Shown: in pieces, positions 1 through 11,322 of the stretch
How the letters are laid out: each line of letters begins with the position of its first letter
Numbering within the stretch: the first letter of the stretch is position 1
NCBI GenBank assembly: GCA_943736015.1
Contig: OX031062.1
Location: 26,075,462 to 26,139,461, forward strand
Direction of reading: 5' to 3'
DNA length: 64,000 bases
Origin: Tridacna crocea
Lineage: Eukaryota; Mollusca; Bivalvia; Cardiida; Cardiidae
The notes under the pieces: model-generated
Database searches by the model: none
What the model saw: the letters and a program-made list of their open reading frames with translations, nothing else
What the model was told of the DNA's origin: nothing
Program-made: the position numbers and the translations under genes

Positions 1-124
1 TTTCCCACAGTGTTTTCTACCCTTCCCAGAGCAAATTTCAATTTTTCAGTCACCTTTATTTTGTCGTCAGCAAATGCTTTCAATCTGAACCAGTCTAAAA
101 TTTTGTCGTGTGGTAAAGAGATAA
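1..124 (-). mobile_element. Family A TTAA-MITE, truncated by window edge
   Basis: Only the right hairpin arm and the long arm are present, read on the minus strand. The hairpin arm has CACAGTGTTTT, the marker of the ACACTG subfamily. The outer TTAA has decayed. Confidence 0.85.
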
Positions 125-486
125 TTGTGCTTGAGCTTGGATGACACAACTGAGGGGTGTTTTATGCTTTACTTGTTTGTTACTGTTTTTAATACTTTTT
201 TGTTGCAAAGAATATTTTAAAAAGAATGTAACTGTGATAGTTTTCCTATAAGCAATTAAATAGTCAGGAGATTTTTGAAGGGTTATTTTTGCTGAGGGTA
301 CATTTTATTTTGTTGTTGGTGAACTAATTTTGCTATTAAAGTTGTGCATTGCGTTGAGTGTGGTTCATCTTGTACTTTACATACCCTTGATCTTTCACGC
401 TACAAAGTCCTCTTGAGACAATCATTTCTGGATGAGGATAAAAAATGTGTTTCTCTGACATGTCCATATGGGATAAAAAAGAAGCT
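125..486. other. Unassigned AT-rich sequence
   Basis: No coding signal, repeat or RNA gene recognised. Confidence 0.5.
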
Positions 487-714
487 TTAACCCTTTGCCC
501 CTTAGGGCATTTCTATGGTATCTCTAATTGACCCAAAATAACAGAAGGATGAAGCGGTTTATTATGGGTTTGTGACACCTTTGGATAGCTTAGAAAACAT
601 TGTGACAAAAGGTGAGATTGCTCATAACGAGCAATTTCACCTTTTGCCACAATGTTTTCCAAAGGCTCCTACAAGCAATGCGTAGAAATGAGTATCTATA
701 GAGTAGAGGGTTAA
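487..714 (+). mobile_element. Family B TTAA-MITE
   Basis: TTAA at both ends, then CCCTTTGCCCC. The central hairpin has stem AAAGGTGAGATTGCTC and its complement. Its right TTAA is also the left TTAA of the next element. Confidence 0.88.
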
Positions 715-933
715 CTCTCTACCAAACAACAAAATTTTAGACTGGTCCAAATTGAAAGCATTTGCAGAGGACAAAATAAGTGTAACTGACATTTGTTTTA
801 GGAAGGGGAGAAAACATCATGGGAAAAAAAGAGAAAATGCTGGTTACCAGAATTTTCTCCTTTTTGCACAAGGTTTTTATAGGGCTTTTTTTCACCGGGG
901 TGTTAAAGTAGGGATTGTGTGGTACAGGGTTAA
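711..933 (+). mobile_element. Family A TTAA-MITE, full length
   Basis: Complete long arm, hairpin and short arm ending GGTACAGGGTTAA. It shares its left TTAA with the preceding family B copy, so one inserted at the end of the other. Confidence 0.9.
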
Positions 934-938
934 TAGAT

Positions 939-1105
939 GAGGGTCTGTATCCATCAAGCGTTTTTAAGGAAGCTCTCAGCCTTATTCTCCAGAATTTTCT
1001 AAATTTGAAAGTCGAACAACTTCTAATAGGCTAAACCATTTGACTTAGCCAATCAGAAGTTAATTACTCTCAAAGTTTGAAAATCTAGAACAAACCTAGG
1101 TTCTC
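939..1105. mobile_element. Family C foldback element, decayed
   Basis: Begins GGGTCTGTATCCATCAA and carries the inner inverted pair AATAGGCTAAACCAT / TTAGCCAATCAGAAG. The right terminus is not recognisable. Confidence 0.65.
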
Positions 1106-1475
1106 TGTACTGTCCTATCATAGTTCTCTTTACTCTTTACTCATAGGTCTCTGGGTAATCCATACTGGCTGACCTTAACAACAACCTTTTGCTATTGGTC
1201 AATTTTCTGTATGCTCAAGGACCATTCTATCTCACGATGAAGCTGATTGTTGTGAAAAGTGGACTTTGCAGATTCATTAGTATGTGATAGCTTACTTGGT
1301 ACCATGGATCACAGAGATGTGTTCAGCCCCGTTTTGCCGGAGCATGGCTCAAGTATTCGGTGGAGAATGAGTTGATTAGAGAGATGACAGAATGAATACA
1401 ACGGTCTTTGTGGAAAATATCTCTTTACATAGTACATGTACAGGAAGCTACTAGTGTCTGTATCGTCTGTATACT
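1106..1475. other. Unassigned sequence
   Basis: No gene seen. A segment near 1285-1345 (TGTGATAGCTTACTTGG, GAGCATGGCTCA) resembles stretches near 31230 and 61500-61800, so it is probably a further decayed repeat. Confidence 0.4.
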
Positions 1476-1704
1476 TTAACCCTTTACCAAACAACAAAAT
1501 TTTAGACTGGTCCAAATTGAAAGCACTTGCAGACTACAAAATGAACATAACTCAGACATTGAAATTTGTTTCCAGCAGGGTAGAAACATTGCAGGAAAAA
1601 GGAGAAAATGCTGGTTACCAGCATTCTCTCTTTTTCCCACAATGTTTTCAAAAGCTTTCTCTTTCAGGGGTATTAAACGTCACCATTGTGTGGTAAAGGG
1701 TTAA
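1476..1704 (+). mobile_element. Family A TTAA-MITE, full length
   Basis: Both TTAAs are intact (TTAACCCTTTACC and GGTAAAGGGTTAA). The left hairpin stem is degraded (ACATTGCAGGAAAAAGG) while the right stem is near consensus. Confidence 0.92.
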
Positions 1705-2151
1705 AAGAAAATTGTTGATGGAGAAAATGGAGTTGCTCTTCACAAGCAGTCATAAGGAGAAACATTCCCTCATTATTATTGCTAAAAAGTATAAAACAAA
1801 TGTTTGTGATTGCAATGAAAATTCAGATCTAATGTATGATTGAGAGAACGAATATTTGATTGCTGTTTCACTTTGTGCATAAAAACAAAACACAATTTCT
1901 GGAGGCAGGATGGAGAAAGTAAATTGACTATTGCTTTAGGAAAAGGGGCTTAAAGTATTCTTGTCACACATTTTACCACGAAACTCTCTATCTAACTCTA
2001 TATAAGAAGATTAATTATGGATCCGTAAAATAGTTTTGGTCTAACAGTGCCCTAGATCATGAGATTAAATAGACATGCAGTAAAAAAAAAGCAAAAGGCT
2101 TAGACTCACGTCCGCCTACAGATGCTAGGCTGGAGTTAGTCAATACCTTTT
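1705..2151. other. Unassigned AT-rich sequence
   Basis: Nothing recognised. Confidence 0.4.
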
Positions 2152-2316
2152 TTTTCAAACGTGTGTCAAGTAATGACGAAAGTATCTGATGACTGTAGGA
2201 TTAAGGTCCCTCCGTGCTCTAGGCATATTTGGTATGGACCATTAGAGGCAAAGAATCGGATACAAGGAAACCCGGGTACAAGCCCCTAGCTCTTCTCCAA
2301 ATAGACCTCCTTGGTT
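2152..2316 (+). repeat. 165-bp dispersed repeat, copy 1
   Basis: Matches 4822-4986 base for base without gaps, with four mismatches that I counted. Identity stops sharply at both edges. The family is not recognised and no terminal repeats or tRNA promoter boxes are seen. Confidence 0.85.
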
Positions 2317-2544
2317 TTTTATGTCCACTGCACCACATTTTACATAGCAACCCTCCTCCTGAAACACCGACTTGAAAATTAAAGGGAAATAATAGGAAGA
2401 CAACTCACGACTTTCTAGAAGATTTACTTCCCTTATATGGGGGTGGGGGGTGTGGACGGGCTTGGCGCTTGATGAGTGGCGCAACATTTTTATTCGGTTT
2501 TGAAAAGTACCTACGTGGCGTAGCCATATTGTTAACTCGGCTTC

Positions 2545-2690
2545 AAGTCATTTCGTACCTAGGCCATCGCGTACATTTTTTTTTGTCTTTTCGTATCCAC
2601 CTGCTCTTTAAATTCTGGTCATTTTGTACTGACTTTGATCATTTCGTACCCATTTTGATAATTTCATACCCAGTTTTTGACATCAATTTG
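2545..2690 (+). repeat. Degenerate short tandem repeat, TCATTTCGTACC motif
   Basis: The motif TCATTTCGTACC and variants (TCATTTTGTACT, TAATTTCATACC) recurs at uneven spacing of about 20-40 bp. Confidence 0.55.
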
Positions 2691-3310
2691 GTAATTAAGA
2701 ACCAAGTTTCAATACTGGTTGTTTCTCGAATGACAATTGCTTTTGTACATAGTCTAATTGAAATCATGTTAAAGTTTGCCGATGAATGGCTATGATTGTG
2801 TTTTACCATCAATGATTTTTTTCTAAGTTTTAAGTTGCATTCTAAGAAATGTTTTGGACTTCTCAGTTCATTTCTCACCTAGTTCTGCATAAATTTACTT
2901 TGGTAAATTTGAAATGCTGTAATGTGCCTTATTTCGGAAACAACTGATTTGCGGCGCCATTGATGTTATGCATTCATATTTTCTTGTTTTACTTTAAAAG
3001 TTGTTTCTCTTGCGAGCAAGTTGAACTTTGCGACAAATGGGGATATTGCTTCATCTGATGATTAAATTCACCGGAGTTCAAATTGCCCTTGCTGGCGAAA
3101 GAGGTGTATTGAGTGTAGTATTTAGTCTTTTTTTTTTTTCAAAGTTCTAAACCGTTTACCATGCTCGTTTTCGTTTTTCACCAGTTGACTTTCAAACTTA
3201 TCGAAGACGTTATCAGGAAAAAAAAAAAGATTCTGTAATAGTTTCAACAAGGGTTTGGCTGGCTACGATATTTTTACTTTATTTTTGAACCAGGCGGACA
3301 CATGTTACTT
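2691..3310. other. Unassigned sequence
   Basis: No conserved coding segment or repeat identified; short A and T runs only. Confidence 0.4.
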
Positions 3311-3478
3311 AAAATAAAACGTGACTGAAAACTTGAAATTTGTTTTGTAAAGGGTAGAAAACAGTGTGTGGAAAAAGTGAAAATGCAGGTTACCAGTATT
3401 TTCTCCTTTTCCCACAATGTTTTATAAAGGCTTCTTTCTCAGGGCCGTCAAAGTAGGGATTGTGTGGTAATGGTTTAA
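3311..3478 (+). mobile_element. Family A TTAA-MITE, 5' truncated
   Basis: Begins inside the long arm (AATAAAACGTGACTGAAAA) and runs through the hairpin and short arm to GGTAATGGTTTAA. Confidence 0.85.
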
Positions 3479-4274
3479 ATAAAGCTATTGACGGTTGAGA
3501 GAGATGATAAATTCAGCTAGCTGGACTAAAGCTCAAACTTATGCTAAATTTTGGACTTCATAGTAGTTGGGATATGAATTGGAAATTCTCTTTGAATATA
3601 TATAAATTCCAAAGTTGCTGTTGGTGAAAATCAGCAATTCTTTGTTTGCTTGCCTGTCTCATTTTGTAAGCCATCATCTCTAAAGATTAATCTGTGGGGA
3701 CCATGGGTAAGGGAGCTTATGTGTTGGATGAAATTGGTGTTGGATGAAATTGAATACTTAACCAAAAGCTACTTTCGCGGGAGTAAGGCAAAGGTCGATC
3801 GAAATTTCATCTGACACTTGGTCGATCCATTAGTGATTTTGCCCTGGATGAAACACAGACATCTTTCTTCGTGCCGAGGCGATGCATGTCCCGATCAGCC
3901 GCGTATCGTTGTTTTAGAAGAGACTTTATACTTACTCATTTCCTGTCTTCCACAGGGATGAATCGGTCTTTGAACATGGATTTCAGAGGCCAAAAACGGT
4001 TGCAGTTCGCGAATAATAAAGTTTTAAAGTTATAAATAATGCAAAACAACCCAATCCTTAAACACTTTGTTACGGCAGATGTTGCGTTTTTATAACCATT
4101 TAACCCCGTTACGAAAGTTTAACGCAATCCGGTATTATTGCGTGATCATGTTTTTTTCCTTCTGCGTTTCACTCCTTATGGTTTCACTGGGAGTAAGTTC
4201 GGTTTTTTAATCCCAAACTTTCATTTGCAACGCGGTTTATCACATCGAGTTTTTACCCAGCTGCACCTGAGCAA
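3479..4274. other. Unassigned sequence
   Basis: Contains a short direct repeat GTTGGATGAAATTG near 3722-3750. Nothing else recognised. Confidence 0.4.
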
Positions 4275-4465
4275 CACACCCTTTCGAGAAGCCTTTTGAA
4301 AATATTCTGGGATAACGAGAAAATGCTGGTAGCCAGCATTTTATCCTTTTCCCAGAATGTTTTCTACCCTGCTGGAAACAAATTTCAATTTTTGAATTAT
4401 TTTGTCTCCTGAAACTGCTTTCAATTTGGATCAATCTAAAATTTTGTCGTTTGGTAAAGAGTTAA
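4275..4465 (-). mobile_element. Family A TTAA-MITE, short-arm end lost
   Basis: Hairpin and long arm end GTTTGGTAAAGAGTTAA. The outer part of the short arm is not recognisable. Confidence 0.82.
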
Positions 4466-4821
4466 AGCGTGTGTAACTAACACAAATTCATGTATAATAT
4501 GCATTTTTTTTTTTTTATCGAAAATGTAACAATTGATACCTTTTACGGTTCGAGCTCTTTACACCTTTTTTCCTTAATGCTTTTAAAAGTGGTCTACCGC
4601 AAGACGAAAAGAAGGATTGTCAGCAGAATCATGCGCCGAGGCTAGCCATATAACGAAGATCTGTTCCAATTATCATTCAAATGCTCTGGGATTTTGTATG
4701 TAAAACATGAACATCTATCGTCCAAAAGTGATTGCAGAAATTGTGTCCTTTCACATGTTTCAGGTTGATAAGTTATTTTATCTTCTAGCCTGTCTTAGTA
4801 AGGCATTCAAACAGACCCAAC

Positions 4822-4986
4822 TTTTCAAACGTGTGTCAAGTAATGACGAAAGTATCTGATGACTGTAGGATTAAGGTCCCTCCGTGCTCTAGGCATATTT
4901 GGTATGGAATATTAGAGGCAAAGAATCGGATACAAGGAAACCCTGGTACAAGCCCCTAGCTCTTCTTCAAATAGACCTCCTTGGTT
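4822..4986 (+). repeat. 165-bp dispersed repeat, copy 2
   Basis: Same orientation and length as 2152-2316, differing at four positions. Flanking DNA is unrelated, so this is not simply an extended tandem duplication. Confidence 0.85.
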
Positions 4987-5775
4987 CTTTAACGTTCCTG
5001 GTGTAAAGCAGTGATACACGCGAGGCTACCTCTGGATTCCAAACCAGTTCACCTCTAGTTGGGTGGGAACACAAGGTGTTTCCTGGAGGTCCTGGTTATG
5101 CCGGGTATTGTGCCTCGTTCCTCAGAATTGCCAGTCCGCTTTATCATGCACTACATCTTGTGCACAAGTTTGAACTCTCATAATTTCACAAATAGAGCAA
5201 AAAACTAGGCCTTGAACATACCTGCTCCTTGAGTATTCAATTACCCTTTGTCTAAAATACAAATATTTTCCATTTAAAATGTAGACATAAGATAAAGTTT
5301 ATTTCATCTGTTACTCGAGGTGTTCACGTGAACTCCTGAAAATAGACACAACATGGCCGCCACACAAGATAAATTTCGTCATTTTTTCTCGAGATTCACA
5401 TGTTATAGACGACTTCTACATGCGCTTTGGGTCATGAAGCGTTTAATGATTTGTCTTTGGTGATGCTTAATACAAAAAACGAATTGCATTTCGCTGCAAC
5501 ATAGATTAAACCGACGAAACAAAAGGTCAGTACAACGCTCTTCTTTGCCACCGGAAAATTAATGGACTTGAGATGGTGTGATGCATGTAATGTCGAAATT
5601 TCAAAAGTAGCAAAGTAAACGTCCCCTTATTACTACTGTAGTGACATGCTTATTTCTCAATCACCACACGAAAAAAGCCCTGGTATAATATGTATCTTCT
5701 GTTTCGTTCTTTCCTTTTTAATAACTCGAAAAAGACTTAAAAGCATTGATCATACAACTTTCGTAAACGATCAGA
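4987..5775. other. Unassigned sequence
   Basis: Somewhat less AT-biased than its surroundings. No splice-supported exon or known repeat recognised. Confidence 0.4.
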
Positions 5776-6032
5776 GTGCCGTGTAGGTATACTGCAGAGA
5801 AACGACCCTCCCCTACAAAATGACCCATGGGTCATTTCTCTACGTAGAGGAATGGCCCATGAGTCATTTCTCTATGTAAAGGAATGACCTTGGTCATTAT
5901 TCTGCGTAGAGAAATGACCAAGAGGTAATTCCTTTACGTATTGAAATGACTTCTGGGGTCATAGCTCTACGTAAAATAATGACACGGGTCAGTTTTATAG
6001 GGGAGGGTCATTTCTCTGCATTACACTCGCAC
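5776..6032. mobile_element. Foldback element with internal palindromic tandem units
   Basis: Outer inverted repeats of about 45 bp: GTGCCGTGTAGG with GAGAAACGACCCTCCCCTA on the left, and the near-complement on the right. Between them lie five to six units of about 32 bp, each combining TGACC..GGTCA with CTACGTAG, so each is itself close to palindromic. No coding capacity. Confidence 0.8.
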
Positions 6033-7000
6033 TGTATACATGTATCTGGTCCTAACCCGCATGCTGTTTGGTTCGACCCTGTAATGGCAAGGCAAGCCTT
6101 GGATCTCGAAAAAATAGTTAAAATCTAGTTGCTTTGAACTTCTGTACGTCAAAGGTGTTCCAATCTTGCACAATCCCGACTTTTACAACCGTTAGGATCG
6201 TGAGAGAAGGCAGTGATGCTGTTATAGAAGACAATGGAGTTCATTATTTATTCAAAGTATCCATTTTCTATCGCCTCCTATACGTAATTGCAAATGGGGT
6301 TTTGATGGTTTAGGGCGGGTTTTAAAAGTAATTACTTTCGCTTGAATTAATTTCTATTGGAGCGTCAGTGGTTTTATGTAATTATTTTGCAACTAACACG
6401 GTTGAAGATTTATGTGGTAATGGGCTGTGCATTTCACTGCAATCGTAACTGGTTGAAATTTTATGCAAATAACTGCTCCGGCTGTTTTAAGACTGCCCTC
6501 AGACTTTTGTCTATAGACGATCATATTGTCCTGTGTGTGCAACGCGGAAAAATATGCAGCCGACGTTCACGACTTCAGATTTTAGAAATTGGGAATCGTA
6601 TAGCTTAATATTTTGTTTGAAGTTAATTTAAACTGGATATGTAGAGAATTAGTCTACCTGTATTATGTTGACACTTAGGTCATTGGTCCGACCTTCAGAC
6701 GTTACTCTATTAGCTGTAAAGAGATTTATAAATCATACATCCCGGCAACTCTCCGACGCAACTCCAAGGTATTAAACTTTGCATACCTCAATTTCGTCCA
6801 GACTTTTATTCTTACTTTTATCCTTATCTTAGTATTATCTGGAAGCCGGACACTTGAAACAGCGTACCAAGTTACTTTGACACATCGGAGTTTTTCCCCA
6901 AACTGGAATTCCAGTTGACACATTTGTCACGGTATAGTTGGAAGCTGCTTCCAAACTGGTCGTTGATCTTTTCGGGAAATGCAGTCACCAGAATGTGATT
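6033..7000. other. Unassigned sequence
   Basis: Contains short open frames but no conserved domain or splice-consistent exon. No repeat recognised. Confidence 0.4.
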
Positions 7001-7215
7001 AGAGACCAAAGTACATTAGACTGATCCACTTTGAAAGAATTTGGAGGCAACAAAATAAACGTTACTCAAAATTTAAAGTTTGTTTCCAGCAGGGTAGAAA
7101 ACATTATGTGAAAAGGAGAAAAAGCTGTTAACCAGCATTTTCTCCTTTTCCAGCAAAGTCTTCAAAAGGCTTCTATCTCAGCGACGTAAAAACTAGGGAT
7201 TATTTGTTATATGTT
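7001..7215 (+). mobile_element. Family A TTAA-MITE, decayed ends
   Basis: The long arm starts AGAGACCAAAGTACATTAGACTG and the hairpin is clear. The terminal TTAAs are mutated. Confidence 0.78.
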
Positions 7216-7281
7216 TATGTAGTAGTGAAATGGTGATTGCAAGTTAGAGACCCAAACATTTCGTCCAATTTTTAGAGATTC

Positions 7282-7287
7282 TTTATT
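7282..7287 (-). promoter_or_regulatory. Candidate poly(A) signal
   Basis: AATAAA on the minus strand, followed by A/T-rich sequence, about 5.4 kb downstream of the VGLL4 stop codon. It is one possible 3' end; other AATAAA hexamers occur closer, for example near 10511. Transcript data would decide. Confidence 0.2.
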
Positions 7288-7410
7288 TGAGCATGTGAAA
7301 CATTGTGTCATTACAGAATGAAAATGATAACTACATACAGAACTGTACAAATCTAACAACAATTTCTATAGGAAAATTGCAATATCACATTAATTGCCTC
7401 TTCATTTTTT

Positions 7411-7433
7411 TTTTTGGGGGGGGGGGAAGGGGT
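7411..7433 (+). repeat. T-run joined to G-run
   Basis: About nine T followed by about ten G. Simple-sequence tract prone to length change. Confidence 0.8.
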
Positions 7434-7850
7434 CATTCAACATGGTAAAATCCACCCCACATAAGTCGTGCTGTTTTTAGAAACACCACTTAATATCAAA
7501 AGTGACAAAAGGAGACATTTTTGAAAAGAAAAATCTTATTTTCAATGATTAGAGGAAACAATACTTGTAACAACTTCCTGCCTAGTCTGTTTCACTGAAT
7601 AAGTCGCTTCAAACAAATTGAAAGGACTATGACTTCTAAGCTTCAAACTTGATAAACCAATATATTAACACCAGATACATTTAAATTTTAGCACTTGAAA
7701 TGTATTTGTCCCAAACTTCAAATTTATCAAAGATCACTGATCTGCTATCTTAAGTTATAAAAAAGCTATGGCAAGATATTTATATGTGTACCATTTTTCA
7801 AAACAAATTAAAAACCCTATAGATATCAAGGCACATATATGATATTTTTA

Positions 7851-8067
7851 TCATATAATCCCAAATTTTAACAACCCTGAATAAATATGCCTTTGAAAAA
7901 AAAAAAAATGGGAAAAGGAGGAAATACTGGTAAAAAACATTTTCTCCTTTTACAACATGAATTTTAACCCTTTCAAAGAAAACTTTCACCATATTTGCCA
8001 CATTTGTCTTTGAACATGCTTTCATTATGGGCAAATTTATAAATGTTCTGTTTGGTAAACAGTTTAA
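7851..8067 (-). mobile_element. Family A TTAA-MITE, decayed
   Basis: Short arm (TTTTAACAACCCTGA), damaged hairpin and a divergent long arm ending GTTTGGTAAACAGTTTAA. An A-run replaces part of the left stem. Confidence 0.78.
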
Positions 8068-8169
8068 AAAAAATCTAGTCTGTTCCTATAGAAGCTTTGA
8101 AAAAGGATACTGTCAGCATCAAACACCAACATCCAAATATATACATGCTCTACCCATATTTTTTACACT

Positions 8170-8399
8170 TTAACTCTTCACCAAACAACAAAAAGTTTAG
8201 CCCTGTCGAAATTGAAAGCATTTGCAAACGACAATTTCAATGTGGCTTAAATGGTGCAGTTGTTTAGTGACAGGGTAGAAAACATTGTTGGAAGAGGAGA
8301 AAATGCTGGTTACCAGCATTTTCTTCTTTTCCCGCAATGTTTTCAAAACACTTCTTTCCAAAGGTTGTCAAAAGTCGTCATTATGTGGTAAAGGATCAA
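8170..8399 (+). mobile_element. Family A TTAA-MITE, GTGGCTTAAATG subfamily
   Basis: The long arm has the AATGTGGCTTAAATGGTGCA variant also seen at 16127. The right TTAA has become TCAA. Confidence 0.9.
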
Positions 8400-8744
8400 C
8401 TCATAATTGAAATTTTGTAACATTTTCTCTGATATAATACCATCCGAAAAAAAAAATGCTCCTATTTTCATGTTAACACTTTCGTTATAGATTAGTTCTG
8501 AAATTAATTACACCTTAATTAAAATTTTACCTTTTGTTATGTTTACTTATTTACATCATCATACAACTTTAAAAAAATTTGAACTTTCTACCAGTCTGCA
8601 GCAAAAAAACTAATAGGATTTAATGGTGAAAAGCCCATGAAATTAGGAAAACTAAAACCAAGTGCTCTCCTGTTGTTTTTTACATTTTGTCTTTTCCTAA
8701 CCCAAACAACTTGTGTATTTACCGGTGACTTTACCCATACCCAT

Positions 8745-8978
8745 TTAACTCTTTACCAAATGACAAAATTTTGGACTAGTCCAAATTGAAAGCATTTGCA
8801 GACAACAAAATAAATGTGAATCAAAAATTAAAATTTGATTTTGCAAGATCAGAAAACATTGTGGGAAAAGGAGAAAATGCTGGTTACCAGCATTTTCTCC
8901 TTTTTCCTCAATGTTTTCAAAAGCCCCCCCCCCCCCCCCAAGGTGGTGAAAAGTCGGGATTGTGTGGTAAAGAGTTAA
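8745..8978 (+). mobile_element. Family A TTAA-MITE with C-run insertion
   Basis: Full length with both TTAAs. A run of about 15 C interrupts the short arm where other copies read GGCTTCTTTCTCAGG. Confidence 0.92.
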
Positions 8979-9114
8979 CTGGTCTATTTAACTTTCCCTC
9001 TACCTGTTTAACATGTCTGTTTCACTTTTCCTCTACCTATTTTAATTGTATTATTGATATTACAAATGTTACTGTGCAATTGACTCACAACTGCAATTAT
9101 CTCTAGTAAGCAAC

Positions 9115-9688
9115 ATTTACCTTTCCTCAGCATACAATTTAGGAAACTATATGATTAAATGAGAAATTATCAATCTAATGTAATTTCTCCTTTGGCAAAA
9201 TGATTTCTCTTGGTTTTATCCATCAAACTTTATTTGCATCAACATCTACATGTCAAAAGAATATTTCCCATGCAGTCCATTGCAGAGTTTGTTTCAAAAG
9301 AGTTAGAGATAACGATGAAATAAATAAGGACATGGATGAAATATACAAATGCAAGAATGATGATTTTGCTGTAAGGATCCTGGACATATGTAGAAGCCAT
9401 GGAATAGCCTTGCTTTTTCACTTTCTGAACAGTAATTGAATTTTTGAATTTCAATTGAATTCAAGCAAGCTCCCTTTTGGAAATTATAGACCAATAAATT
9501 CAAAATGTTAACTTTCAAAAATATGCAAATTAAAAAGGCAATGACAACCATCTTGATATTTTATTACAGCATGCCACAATTATAATGCAATCTGTTTGAC
9601 AAAATGCATAAATAAATTGTTCATATGTGAGTAACGGTACATCAATGTAAAATAATCCTCTTCTCCCTCATGCAATTCTTGAACAGTT
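9115..9688. other. Unassigned sequence, possible VGLL4 3' UTR
   Basis: AT-rich, with no repeat recognised. It could lie in the 3' untranslated region if the transcript runs this far. Confidence 0.3.
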
Positions 9689-9864
9689 TTAACACTTTCC
9701 CAAACAATTCCTGGTTTTTACGGGTCTGGAATAGCAGCCTTTTCCCATAATGTTTTCTACCCTATCACAGATAGAAATCATCTTTTCAGCAAGAGTTGAA
9801 TTGTCGTCTGCAAATGCTTTCAATTTGGTCTAGTCCAAAAGTTTGTCGTTTGGGAAAGGGTTAA
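9689..9864 (-). mobile_element. Family A TTAA-MITE, one hairpin arm deleted
   Basis: Same subfamily as 50651-50879 (GGTTTTTACGGGTCTGG). The left stem is missing: CCTTTT runs straight into CCCATAATGTTTT. The deletion ends fall at repeated CCTTTT. Confidence 0.9.
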
Positions 9865-9960
9865 AATCTTGTAACATACCTTTTATTTTTCATATCAATA
9901 AATATTACACTTACACTAAATTCATAAATTCAGTTTATTTCATTGTCTATCTTTTACCCC

Positions 9961-10189
9961 TTAACTCTTTACCAAATGACAAATTTACAGACTGGTCCGA
10001 ATTGAAAATATTTGCAGACAACATAATAAAAGTGACAGAAAAATTGAAATTTGTTTTGTTAAAGGTAGAAAACATTGTGGGAAAAGGAGAAAATGCTGGT
10101 TACCAACATTTTCTCCTTTTACCACAATGTTTTCTAAAGGCTTCTTTCTCAGGGTCGTCAAAAGTAGGGATTGTGTGGTAATGGGTTGA
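9961..10189 (+). mobile_element. Family A TTAA-MITE, full length
   Basis: Left TTAACTCTTTACC; right GGTAATGGGTTGA with one mutated base in the TTAA. Confidence 0.92.
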
Positions 10190-10246
10190 GGTGAGTGTTG
10201 TTATGTGTTTGAAAAAAGGAGACAAGTTTGATGACTAAAAAAGGCA

Positions 10247-10477
10247 TTAACTCTTTACCAAACGACAAAATTTTGGACTAGTCTAAATTGAAAGCATTTG
10301 CAGACGACAAATTAAATGTGAATCAAAAATTGAAATTTGATTTGGGAAGGGTAGATAACATTGTGGTAAAAGGAGATAATGCTGGTTATCAGCATTTTCT
10401 CCTTTTCCCACAATGTTTTCTAAAGGCTTTCTTTCTCAGGGTCGTCAAAAGTCGGGATTGTGTGATATAGGCATTAA
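10247..10477 (+). mobile_element. Family A TTAA-MITE, full length
   Basis: Long arm of the AATGTGAATCAAAAATTG type. The left stem has G-to-T changes (GTGGTAAAAGGAGATAATG) and the right stem is consensus. Confidence 0.92.
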
Positions 10478-10741
10478 CAGGACACAGCTATTGTAAAACA
10501 ATACAATAGATTTATTATACTGTTTTTAGGGAAAAAACCCATAAGAAAAGAATATCAACATCTCATTGTACCAAATATGTATTGTACCGAATTATCATCA
10601 TTCATGGCAGTTAACTTTCGACTAGGCACAAATTAATTTTTCTGTGGTATAAAATTGGGGTTCTTTGACATCATCTTTGCCCTGCAAAGTACAATGTGTA
10701 TTATACTATGAGCACTGAATGAATGAAATGGATATTTCCTG

Positions 10742-10782
10742 TCCAGACAAGCTCAAAATATTGTCGTTTGGTAATGGGTTAA
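10742..10782 (-). mobile_element. Family A terminal fragment
   Basis: About 40 bp of long-arm end, AAATATTGTCGTTTGG followed by TAATGGGTTAA. Confidence 0.65.
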
Positions 10783-11322
10783 TTCAGAATACCTCACGAA
10801 ATATAAGCCAGCATCAACATAAATTGGACTATAATTTTATTATGTTCTACACTGGTCCACAAAGTAACTGAATCTAATCCTTCACAAAAACAATCCCCAG
10901 CTGATGAACCTTGAAGCAAATCAATAAATTTTCAGTTATAATGGAGTTACCTACGGCTGCTAAACCCACTGATTTACCATAGTTATCATTATTGAGCAAG
11001 TATTATTTCTAATTATGTAAAAAGAAAAGAAGACCTTACTTTGTTACAGTCATAATTATGTCATATACATACAACAACATTTGGTAGAAAAAACAGTATC
11101 ACTATCTTTTCAACAGCACATAAAGTAATTATTGATATAAACATGCTTGTGCTCACCGAATACAGTACTATTTCTACCAATAAAAAATTTACTGCTAAAC
11201 AACAGTTTTGACTCTTACAAATAAATAGCAGATAAGTCAAACTAGCTGTGGCTGGAGTTGCTTAGGAGCAAGTTCATTCCTTCCAAAAAAATGTTTTAAA
11301 ACATTCTCTTCCGTAAGGTTGT
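10783..11322. other. Unassigned sequence, possible VGLL4 3' UTR
   Basis: AT-rich, nothing recognised. Confidence 0.3.
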
